This document shows, piece by piece, positions 1 through 10,241 of a stretch of DNA of 64,000 nt. A model generated the notes under the pieces. That model was not told the origin of the DNA. It worked only from the letters and a program-made list of their open reading frames with translations, and did not search any database. This DNA comes from Guyanagaster necrorhizus. Lineage: Eukaryota; Basidiomycota; Agaricomycetes; Agaricales; Physalacriaceae. Every line of letters starts with the position of its first letter. Within the stretch, counting starts at the first letter, position 1. Location: contig NW_025064923.1 in NCBI RefSeq assembly GCF_019112545.1, positions 124,001-188,000 on the forward strand. The letters are read 5' to 3'. The translations under genes were made by a program, and so were the position numbers.

Positions 1-1552
1 CGATGACGTTGAATGAGTGCCCGAGGCCGATGATATATATAAACGTGTCTGCATCTTTTTTGTCAGACCTACATAGGTTAGAGTAACTGTCAGTGGCAAG
101 CATAACTTTATGATTGTTCGTGTAGTTGAAACTTGGGCATTATTCGGCACTTTTATTGGTTATATGACTTGCATCACGTCCGTCGACTGGAGCGCTTGGT
201 CCCCCACTGGAGCTTAGTTTCTTACACATCACAGGATGCTGTATGAACGTGATTCTACAGATGATTCTACACCGGGATCACAGCTCGGATTGACCTCGAT
301 GAACTTCTCTATCTAAGCTCATAACTCTCGTTACAAAGATACCGGTCACCGCTTCACGTCACCTATCGATTTTCGATTTGCCTTTTTAACTCATAATGGC
401 CCTGGGTACTCATGGGTGCGTTTCCTGAATCTTTCCCTTTTCTTCCATTAACTGGCCGACAGTCGCTCATGCAATGACGTTCACATTGACTCCTACTTGC
501 ATCTGAAGGCGTGCGACTTGAAAAGGTACTGATCTACGCGGTCCGGGGATTGGCGTTGGCGGTGATCTCGCATAACCTGTTGCGCTTCCGCACTGAGCAC
601 CACTGCTTATTGCCACTTTCCACATGAACCGACCGTGCGTAAACTGAAGAGTTATCGGGACGAAGACCGTTCACACAATTCGTTCAACCTTCGCAAGTGA
701 CGATCCTCATCATTGAACGACTCTTTCATAGATTGCGGAGCAAGAACCATACTTCATCCAACTTCATCCCTTGATAATCCATTGTAAGTGTATCTTCAAT
801 CTTGTCCCCAACACTGGGGTTCGGAGCTATCCAGCTGCATATCGATATATTCATCGAAGGCCCGAAGCTCGATAATATTTGCAATGGCCATGAGGAGAGA
901 AGCGTCTGATACTTTTTTGATTAATAGGCCGGATCCCCTTGCAGAATAAATATTGTCACAGCACCCACATAGGTTACCTTGCTACCAAGTTTAATCCAGC
1001 GTCGAGTCTGGTATGTGCAGGTGATTCGAGCCCTGTTGCCATAGAGTACTAATATTTAATCTTCTATCAGATCCTTTAGCATCAGATAGAGTAAGCATAT
1101 GTATCTGACGAGCTCCGACCTATCCAGCAATCGTTCCTGGCTTTTTGATCAGAAATGATTGAATGCCGGACCGGCTAAAATTCGAACGCCGGGTCTTGGC
1201 TAGTAGGACCAGAAGCCGACATGCCCATCAGTATTTCGAAACGGTGACTGCATTCCGCTGGTATTTAGATCCAGACCAGAGCCAGCATCTCGCTCCATTG
1301 CTTCTTCCGTCAGTCGGATTGAGTAGCTTGCAGGGGTAAAGATATCTGAGAAGTATATCCAACGGCGCTCGGATCCATTACGAAGAATCCACCTTACTAC
1401 CAAACTCTCCAATCACCCCTCGCTTTGCAGGCCCTTAGCGCGATCCGGTACCCCCGATCCAAGCAAAAAGGATGTGAGGTGCAATATAAATTTCCAGTCG
1501 GCGCCAATAGCTCCTGTCGCCCTTTCTTCCTTTCCGTCTCCTGTTCTTATAT
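1..1552. other. Upstream non-coding stretch
   Basis: I see no gene here on either strand. The few open frames are short, have no recognisable motifs and cannot be joined through plausible introns. AT-rich pieces such as the TATATATAAA near 34-45 exist but cannot be tied to a gene. The last few hundred bases are presumably the 5' flank of the acyl-CoA ligase gene that starts at 1553. Confidence 0.5.
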
Positions 1553-4299
1553 ATGGCGTCGACAGCGCTCTCGGAGACTCTCTTCACTATTCCTGATAAT
1601 TTATCTGTCTCCCAGTTTATGTTGGACTACCAACATCCTTTACGACCCCAACGAGGTGATACACCATGTTTTACAGACGATGATTCAGGTCAGATCGTCA
1701 GCTTCGACCAAGTAAGTGTCGTGTCCTTGTCCTTGTTGTCCTTGTAATTACCTCTGACCATGACTCAGGTGAAGCTCCGTACTCAACTATTGGCTGCCGC
1801 ATTGAATACCAGGTATAACGTTTGTCAGTTTTCTGTCTAGTGACGTTGTTTGCTGGACTGAACGTCACAAACTACGCGTAGCCGACACCGATGTCGGTAA
1901 GTTGTGATCCTCATAGATGCCTTTCTGGAAGATGTACTTATCAACAGTTGCCTGATCTCCAGTTCTGATTTGCAGTCCCAATCATGTCGGTCAGTACCAT
2001 TTGGCCCGTCCTTGTCGGTCAACGCCAGTCACGATGGCTAATACTTCAAACACTTAGACTACGCTGTTGCGACTTGGTCGGTCCATCAGATCGGTGGTGT
2101 TGTCACGTAAGGCTCCCGTTTCGTTTTGATAGAGTGCTACACCGTTCTCAAGCAGTCCATATGTAGTCCGGCCAACCCTGGCTTGACGCCGGACGAACTA
2201 TGTTATCAGCTTCAGATCACCAAAGCTTCTTTCATCATAGTCCATTCAGCTGCGGTAATTACCGCACAAACGGCTGCTCGGAAATTCAAGTTTCCCCCGA
2301 CACGAATCATCTTACTCGATGATTGTGAACATTATGACTTATACAGTGTCCCTGAACTAATATCGGAGGCCCTGGCTAATCACTACTCGTTTTCTCCGAA
2401 GGCATTGAGGCCAGGGGAGGGAATTACTAAATTGGCTCTATTAATGCTCAGTAGTGGAACGACCGGAAAGCCAAAGGTGAAACGTCTATGTTCCTACGTA
2501 CTTATCGTGGCTGATGCAAAGAGTTAGGCTGTTAAAATCCCACACCGCGCTATCATTGCTAATTTAGTTCAGCTAGCAATACATCACCAGGTGTACAAGT
2601 ATCCTATAGGACAACGCCGGGGATTCAGGTGTGGGGATACTTTACTTGGAGGTATGCCGAAATTACTCTCCTAGGCTGTTCATATTGCTTACTATCGCCA
2701 GTGCTACCTTTCTTTCGTAAGAAGCGTATTGACCGAGACGAAACGCCTTGATATTAACACCGCTTAGATGTCGCCGGTTTTCTTCTATCTGTAAGCATTT
2801 CACTCTGCCGCTATGTATGGGCTGAAACACTGAAACGTAAGCGTGCAGATGCATTTCTCAGTGTTTTGTGGGGTAAGGAGGCTGTAGCCCGGTCACTATA
2901 CTGCTGAGACTAACGCAAATGTCATAGATGTCCGTAATCGTTGTTGGCCGATACGATTTCGTCAATATGCTGCGAAGTATCGTTCGCTATCGAATAACTG
3001 ATTTAGTGTCCGTCAACCATGTTCAATATCTCTGCATGCCGCTAACGACCTCTTGCAGAATTGTTCCCCCGCAAGCTGTTGCACTATGCAAGGTGGGAAA
3101 AGCGGTCAGTATTTCGTCCGTGCACCAAGTACTGATTCGCAGAAAAGCATTCAGCGGCGAAATCTTACGACATGTCGACTGTAAAATGTGTAATCGTTGG
3201 TGCTGCTCCCATGACCAAGGAGGTTAACGCCCTTCTTTTCGACATATTTCCCTTTGCTCAAATCGGGCAGGCATATGGTTAATTGGCTCCGAGATATCAG
3301 GAGTTTCCGCTAATATATTTATGTTAAGGTACCACCGAGACACCTGCCGTGCTTGCCAATGTCTCTTTTGAGCAGCAGAGAGGTCCAGTCGGGAGTAAGG
3401 TGCTCTATTACTCGTCCCAAATCCTATTTTCGACATTTGTCTCACAGGCGCGGGAAAGCTTCTACCAGGTGTTGAAGCGCGCGTCGTGAAATTCGACGGT
3501 ACTTTTGCACGCCCTGGAGAGCCCGGAGAACTGGAAGTCCGATGCCCTAATATGTCTCTCGGTTATCTGGACAACGAAGAAGCGTACGTAGAACTGCCCC
3601 TTTACATTCGTTTCCCGGGATGAAATGTCAGATGAAGCACTCTGGAAACCTTCCGTGATGGGTATGTGAATCGATACAGTTATAAATTATTCAAGGTAGT
3701 AAATTTTCCAGATGGCTACGTACAGGTGACGAAGTTATATTAACGAAGGACCGAGAGGTCTTTATCGTTGACCGCATAAAGGTGTGACATCATTTCAGCC
3801 TTCTCGAATGCTATTGATCAATAAAGCAGGAATTCATCAAAGTAAATGGTTATCAAGTCGCGCCTGCGGAGCTGGAAGGCTGTCTATTAGACCATCCAGA
3901 TGTGATTGAATCGTGTGTCATTGGTGTCCCTCATGATTACTGTAGGTCTGGTTATTCTTTCCAGGATATCATAGTTCAATGTCTTCTAGGTGGAGAAGTT
4001 CCGTTGGCCTTTGTTGCGTTGTCGTCGGATGCGAACAAGCTTATTCGACAGAATCCATCTGCCTCCAGAGCTATCAAGCAATCTATACTACAGGTGAACT
4101 GTTTGTCAATATTTTCAGCGTGGGCACAAGTTAACGAGACACGGTGCAGCACGTCACAAGAAACAAAGTCAGGTATAAGCACCTCATTGATGTCAGATTC
4201 GTTTCTAGTATTCCCAAGACTGCCAGTGGGAAAATCCTCCGAAGACAATTCCGCGAGCAGTCAAAGGCTTTATGTCATGTTCCTACGGCGAAGTTATGA
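1553..4299 (+). CDS. AMP-forming acyl-CoA / 4-coumarate-CoA-ligase-like enzyme, tandem copy 1
   Basis: This is an ANL-superfamily ligase that would adenylate a carboxylic acid with ATP and transfer it to CoA. I join 20 exons: 1553-1711, 1769-1823, 1882-1896, 1963-1989, 2058-2106, 2167-2476, 2528-2651, 2702-2716, 2768-2790, 2849-2872, 2928-3007, 3059-3092, 3148-3277, 3329-3394, 3448-3583, 3638-3661, 3712-3781, 3830-3941, 3990-4093 and 4150-4299. The sum is 1707 nt, or 568 aa, the usual family length. Motifs in order are the phosphate loop SSGTTGKPK, YGTTETPAV, the hinge region GWLRTGDEV...DRIKEFIKVNGYQVAPAE, and the catalytic lysine in TASGKILRR. The protein ends in AKL, a peroxisomal PTS1-type tripeptide. 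The substrate cannot be read from sequence: aromatic acids, medium-chain acids and secondary-metabolite acids are all possible. The second copy lies 201 bp downstream in the same orientation. Confidence 0.9.
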
Positions 4300-4500
4300 A
4301 CAGTTACCCAAGTGGAGAGGTTGTAACTTGATTTATGTTGAGTCGGACCGGTACGATAGTGCGGGCGACGTGGAGAAATGTGTAATAATAAACGCCGTTC
4401 TCTTTAACGGCCCGGGTTCCCTTGCATCTCACAGGACCATACACCGGAGATCAACACGACAACACTAGATAGCTGGAGAGCGACATCACGGAACTCAATC

Positions 4501-7231
4501 ATGACTGAGATACGCACTCCTGTTGGATTGCCTGCGGTTCCCGATAATCTTTCTATTCCACAATTTTTTCTCGATGTCCATCCCCATGTAGCCAGGCCAA
4601 TACAAAAGGAGAAAACGCCATGGTTGGTCGAAAATACCAGTGGACAGGCAATATACTTAGATGAGGCAAGTACATAGATCGAAATTCGAATATACAATGC
4701 AAACGACGATGTTTATTTATTAGATTCGTTCACGCACAAGAGCTCTTGCTAATGGATTGAAGCATCAGTATTGTATCGGTGCGAAAAAAAGTTCCCCGTA
4801 CATACCATGCGGCTCATCAAATAGATCATACCCATCTGCAGGCGAGGATGATGTTGGTACGGCATTTTTCTCAGTCTTTGAGGATTGTGCCCGATTCAAT
4901 CCATCATGGTAGTACTTATCTTCAGTCGCAATCACATCGGTGCGCCCCTCTCGATTCTTGGATGATGTCGTACTGATAAGCTCGTTATTAAAGACTACCC
5001 TATGGTCATATGGGCGGTTCATAGAATTGGTGGCATTATATCCGGGGCCAATCCCGACTACACCGCCCAAGAGCTAAAATACCAGCTCGAGATCAGTAAA
5101 GCAGTCCTTATCATTACACATCCGGATGCACTTGACATCGCGGTATCAGCAGCTGAGGCTTATGGAGCTCTGCTCGACCGGATCGTACTGCTTAGCGGGA
5201 ATATTGAATCCAAACCTACCAAACCCTCTTATGTCAATCTGGATGACTTGGTGGCGCTGGGCCTATTAAGGCCACTTACCTACATTGAACCAGAGATAAA
5301 CGGAAAGACAAAACTTGCTTTTCTGAGTTTTTCCTCAGGTACGATATCCCCATTCTTTCTTCGGCAATGATGTTAACTACGTGTGTTGGAAAACTTTACA
5401 GGCACAACGGGAAAACCAAAGGTCGGACATGATACGATATCAACGCAATGAAAGTTGACTTCTCAGTACCCATTAGGCTGTCGCGATACCGCATTTCTCA
5501 GTGATAACGAATGTTATACAAATGGCTGTCCATAACAGAATTAGCGAGGAATTCACCTCATGGGAGAATAGAAGATACAGACCAGGTGATATTGCGATGT
5601 GTAGTGAGTATCAGTCTCCAGAAGTCCAGAGCATGGGTTCCAACGTCTCTAAATGCTCTTAGTACTCCCGTTATACCGTAAGTGCAAAGTCAACTGCGTT
5701 TCAAGTTATTCAATTTTTTTGTAGATATTTATGGCTTGGTTTTGAATGTAAGGTTCAGTCATCATCCTGCGTTCGTCTGACATTGTCCAACTAGCTGCAT
5801 TTCATCTTGTTTTGTGGAGTAAGTGGGGCCAATAGTCTATTTGGAAGTTAGCTCCTCGGACTCACGATATACCATGGGCAGATGTCTGTGGTGATCGTTC
5901 CCAAATATTCCTTCATTGGGATGTTGGACAGTATCATCCGTCATAGAGTAACACACTTGATGTAAGAGTCTCCTCCTCGGGTGCTAACTGACGCCGGCAC
6001 GTAATTTTCCCCTAGGCTTGTTCCGCCTCAAGTTGTCCTGTTATGCAAAGTCAGCCACTCATGTTCTCATAGAACAATCGTCACTTACGAAGCCTCTCTC
6101 AGCATCCCGTGGTAAAACAGTACAAAGCGAAACTGCAAATGGTTAGAATGATTATGGTTGGAGCAGCACCGCTATCGGGGGAAGTGAACCAGCAGCTATT
6201 CCAACTGCTCCCCGATGCCCATATTGGCCAGTCCTATGGTATCTCTTTGTTCCAAATTACATGCGTGTTATCGACAAATTATCGCATATACTAGGCATGA
6301 CCGAGACTTGTACAGCGACATCCTCATGGCCGGTTACTCATAGACGTGGAACATCCGGAAGTAAGGTGTTCCACATTCATGTCGTGACTATTGTTCATAA
6401 AAATTTCAGGCGGAGGACAGTTACTTCCTGGTGTGATTGCGAGGGTCATAAAATCGGATGGTTCTCTCGCCAATTACAACGACCCGGGTGAGTTGGTCAC
6501 TTGGTCGCCGTCGAACGCGTTGCGGTACCAGAATGATGCACAAGCGCGAGTGCAGTTTAAATAAATCCATCCTCTTTGAGGAAGCTAAATAAAGCAATGA
6601 ACCAGATCTGAGGATACATTTATCGATGGAGGATGGGTACGCACCGGCGATGTAGTGAAAGTTGATAAAAACGCCGAAGTCTGGATTTTGGATCGTATGA
6701 AGGTTTGCGAAACGTTTGTTCCGGGATGCCACCCCAACCTCCGGCATTGACATCTTTTGTAGGAGATTATGAAAGTCAGAGGCTTTCAGGTAGCGCCGGC
6801 AGAGCTCGAAGGATGCATTCTAGATCATCCAGATGTCTCCGATGCTTGTGTGGTCGGAGTTCCAGACGAATACAGTCTGGCTTCTACTCTCTGCCATGGT
6901 TTTGTGTGACTAACGTTCTCTGTAGGCGGAGAAGTTCCGCTCGCATTTGTCGTCCTCACAGAAGAGGCGAGTTCTAAGGTTCTAGAACAAGGCCCACAGA
7001 TCAAAGATTCCATAATCAAGGTATATTTTCTACCATTTTGGTACTCGCGAATATTTGGGATTTGACGCTAGTCATTCAAAGCATGTCGCCTCAAATAAGG
7101 TCAACTACAAGCACCTCAAGGGCGGAGTTGAGTTTATTTCGGAGATACCAAAGAATCCTAGCGGAAAGCTGCTCAGACGTGTGTTGCGTCAGTATGCTAA
7201 GTCGCTGAGAAAAAGGGAAGCCAAGATGTAA
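4501..7231 (+). CDS. AMP-forming acyl-CoA / 4-coumarate-CoA-ligase-like enzyme, tandem copy 2
   Basis: This is a paralogue of the preceding gene with the same domain order. The first exons are 4501-4665, 4724-4778, 4842-4856, 4913-4939 and 4994-5338. Exons 2-4 are 55, 15 and 27 nt, identical in size to copy 1. Intron 1 starts with GC (GAG|GCAAGT), not GT. An intron splits SSG|TTGKPK (5339-5401) that copy 1 lacks, and copy 1's intron before PANPG is absent here. Later 15-, 23- and 24-nt exons also match copy 1. Motifs seen are SSGTTGKPK, VPPQVVLLCK, VGAAPLSGEV, YGMTETCTA, GWVRTGDVV, DRMKEIMKVRGFQVAPAE and the lysine in NPSGKLLRR. The C-terminus AKM is a PTS1-like variant, so it may act in peroxisomes. 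I see no frame break. Some downstream junctions were placed by alignment to copy 1 and not by length arithmetic. Confidence 0.88.
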
Positions 7232-7455
7232 TGCTGCATACCTTCTGATCGCGGTCCCACATTATCTGGGGGATTTATGCGTTTACATTTGAAGATTGGA
7301 CGAAGAACGCCGGATCTGTTACAAAAAATGCACTTTAATCTAGTTGATATGAAGTCCCGCGTGAGCGCATTGTGCAACGAACGAGTGTTTTAAACGTACG
7401 AGAGTCAAATTGAGGCGATAACAAACAGTACATATACATGTAATACAGGCCTGGA

Positions 7456-8751
7456 TTAAGAGAATCTCGAGGGGTCCAGTTTCTTCAAATTTCCGCATCG
7501 GATCTTGCCATCCATAACGAGCTGACTGATAGCTTTAGCAGTACCCGGAGCATTGCAGATCCCCTAGTAATAAAGCATTCATAAAAAGTAATAGAAAGGA
7601 AGAAGCGAAGGACTTGCCCAGCATGTATGGCCAGCCGCGATGAATAGACCATTAGCGATCTTAGTTGCGGCCCCAACGAGGGGATCGCTGTTGTACTTGA
7701 CAATCGGAAGGAAACAAGCTTGTCGCTTGTCCACCGTCCCCTCACTTAGCTCCTTAGAAATAAAACTGACGTGCTTGCGAATGCTTTCACATGCAGCCTC
7801 GTCTACTTGTACGTCGTCTACAGTCTCGGGAAGCGCAGAATCGTCACCCGGACCACAGGCGTATACTTCGTTATCTGGTCGAGCATAGAGCTCCGGGGTA
7901 ACTCTCTTCACGTTCTTGCCGGCCTGTTGTAGCGTAATTTCTGTGAACAAGGCATATGGCGTAATGATGGTGCCGGGAGTGGCCCGAATTGTGATACTGT
8001 GCGCTCGTGTTCCGGTGATGGGAAGTCCAGGGACAAGTGAAGGCGACCAGGCTCCGGCGCAGAGGATAATATCACTTGCATGTATTTCGACCTGCTCCTG
8101 GGTTCCCAGTTTGGTGTAAACCACTCCAGTGACTTGTCCATCCAGTTGTTTGATAGAAGTGACCTTTCCGGAAACAAATTCGACGCCTTTTTCTTTGGCG
8201 AGATCCAACATGCTCGTCGTGAACTGATACGGGTGTACCTGGGCCGTTTCTCCTGTGGCAGCCATGGGTGAATACGAATCGGTGAGGCTATCTCTGACCC
8301 AAAGCAAATCGTCCGGAAGGCCTTTAGACTTGCGATCCCATTCAGAAATGTCGGGATTCAGTCCAAGTGTCTTTTCCAAGCTTTTCCTTTTCCCGCCTTT
8401 GCCCACACCGGATCCGCTCCCCTCGCCCAAAAGTGCTCTACCTTCCCAACTGCCAGTTTCAACGTATCTCCAGCCCCATCGTTCCTTTCCGTTGTGCTTC
8501 TTCGCGAGCTTGACGTGTTCGGCGAAGGATACATCCACCAATTCCTTCGGATAAGCCCACTGAGCTACCAAACCGCCTGCTTTTCCAGAGGCGCCTTGAG
8601 CAGGACCATTGATTGAGGCTTCAATAACGCGGACCGTAGTAGAAGGTGAGAAAGAAGGATGGCGAGAGAGGTAATAGGCCGTCGAGCATCCAATTATTCC
8701 TGCGCCAATGATGACGATACTGCGCCTCGGAGGAGTATCCGTGGAGGTCAT
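7456..8751 (-). CDS. FAD-dependent oxidoreductase, DAO family (Tda3-like)
   Basis: Two exons (7618-8751 and 7456-7563) give 413 aa. The N-terminus has a Rossmann FAD-binding motif, VIIGAGIIGCSTAYYLSR, followed by the substrate/FAD fold of the D-amino-acid-oxidase family. It includes GASGKAGGL, AQVHPYQFT, and a C-terminal GHTCWGICNAPGTAKA that contacts FAD in this fold. The overall pattern resembles fungal Tda3-type putative oxidoreductases more than true D-amino-acid oxidases, and there is no C-terminal peroxisomal tripeptide (it ends SRFS). The single intron, 7564-7617, has a GC donor (TGG|GCAAGT) and AG acceptor. Both flanking exons carry family residues, which supports this splice. It lies directly downstream of the ligase pair, converging with it, so a shared metabolic role is possible but unproven. 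Its start codon is 107 bp from that of the divergent G-patch gene. Confidence 0.85.
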
Positions 8752-8858
8752 GGTCCAATAAGGTAGAGTTCGGTGATGCGGTCCGCCGTCCGTACTTTCT
8801 GGAAATCAGTCACTACCTTCGTGACAGCGTGACCCAGATTTCTTCATTGGCTCCATTG
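8752..8858. promoter_or_regulatory. Compact divergent promoter between oxidoreductase and G-patch gene
   Basis: Only 107 bp separate the two start codons (minus-strand ATG ending at 8751, plus-strand ATG at 8859). Both 5' leaders and both core promoters must lie within this gap or overlap the opposite gene. No clear TATA box is visible. The role is inferred from position. Confidence 0.6.
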
Positions 8859-9967
8859 ATGCCGCTGGATGGGCACTCGTTTCTTGTCTCCCAAGGATGG
8901 TCTGGCAAGGGGACGGGGCTGAGGCAAGGCGCAATAACGCGGCCAGTTATAGTCAATCAGAAAAAGACGCTTTCAGGTATAGGGAAAGACCGCGACGAAG
9001 CCTTTCCGTTCTGGGATCAGTAAGAATACATTATTTTTCGACGTAACTTGGGCTGACGACGCCCGCACATATAGCTTGTTCTCAGCCGCAGCCAAATCTC
9101 TTCAAGTCAAAATATCTAGTGATGATGACGAGGAGGGCAAGACTGTGAGGTCGCATGTTCACTTTATTGACATCGTGCTCATATCATGCCCAGAGCATAT
9201 CTACTGAAGCTACCCTAACGCTAAAACGAACCACGACCGGGATACTATGTAATCGAAGACCTCCGGGTGGAACATTGGTCTCCTCATCTGGAACAGATAC
9301 GCTGGATTCCGTCCTCATGCCGCGACTCAGTTTATTGGCAATGGCGAAACGCGAAGCGGCCAAGCGCGGTCTTTATGCTAGATTCTTCCGAGGCCCCATC
9401 TTAGGTCCCGATATCATTCTCTCCAAGCCGGAGGAAGACGTGGAAGCAGAACCCACATTGTTGTCCCAGAAATCGAAAGAGACCGATGCGGACATACAAA
9501 CAGAGAAGAAAAGGAAAAGAGGTGATGAGGAAAAGGAGAAGATGGGTTGCAAAGAGGATGCCGAGGGGAGAAGACAGAGAAGACTACGGAAAGCCGAAAA
9601 GAAAACTGCGAAATTAGCGAGGGACGAGAAGCGTGAGAGGAAATGTCGGAAGCTAGAGAAACGGGCTGATGGTGATGTCACAAAGGAGGAATGGAAGAGA
9701 TTAAGGAAAGAGTTGAGGGCATTGGAGAGAGAAGAGTCGCAGGCGGTACTTAACAGGGATGGAGATATGGAAGAGGATGACGAAGATAAACGCAAGAAGC
9801 CGAAGAAATCAAACCAGCTGGAGGAAGCGGAGGCTTTAGAGAAGAAAGGAAAAAGACGACTGAAAATGCGAGAGTCCGATGATACTCTGGATGTCGCCGA
9901 CAATGCAGGTCGATCTGACAAGGTCCGAGCGGGTAAGAAGCGGAAACGAAAAGAATCTTCGCTGTAA
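8859..9967 (+). CDS. G-patch protein, GPATCH4/Tma23-like ribosome-biogenesis factor
   Basis: Three exons (8859-9019, 9075-9144, 9194-9967) give 334 aa. The first 55 residues hold a G-patch: HSFLVSQGWSGKGTGLR, then KKTLSGIGKD and FPFWDHLFSAAAKSLQV. This matches the metazoan GPATCH4 / yeast Tma23 arrangement, in which a G-patch is followed by a W-x-x-LF segment. G-patch proteins of this type sit in the nucleolus and activate DEAH-box helicases. The remainder is a long Lys/Arg/Glu-rich tail with repeated KRKR, KKRKR and RRQRRLRKAEKK blocks, which are probable nuclear/nucleolar localisation signals. I use ATG 8859 because the G-patch starts immediately after it; an upstream in-frame ATG at 8829 adds only ten residues. 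Confidence 0.82.
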
Positions 9968-10241
9968 ATCTGTCATTTCGTTTACCATAGTCTTGTGCAA
10001 TCGTTTGTTTTACAGTAATGGATTATATTTGACACATTTATTACTACAAGGTTCCGAATTAAGACCTGACGGTCGAAGAGCAATCTGAACTGAAAGGGAA
10101 GAACGTTGAACAGGTGATAGATTTCTAAAACAATACTGGTACTAGACAAGAAAAAACATGCGTGCGTGAGGAGAAAGATGGACGTGAGTTGCAAATGACA
10201 AAGGAAGATCGAGACATCAGAAAACATTTCATGAACGCGGA

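Noticed and set aside
1165..1200. TTCGAAC-containing stretch resembling a tRNA T-arm
   Set aside because: No matching acceptor, D and anticodon arms could be drawn around it.
1800..1900. Apparent frameshift near the N-terminus of ligase copy 1
   Set aside because: Using donor GTCAGT at 1824 and a 15-nt exon at 1882-1896 restores the frame, and the whole gene then sums to an exact multiple of three.
9373..9921. Long Ser-rich minus-strand open frame of 182 codons
   Set aside because: It is the antisense shadow of the Lys/Glu-rich tail of the G-patch gene.
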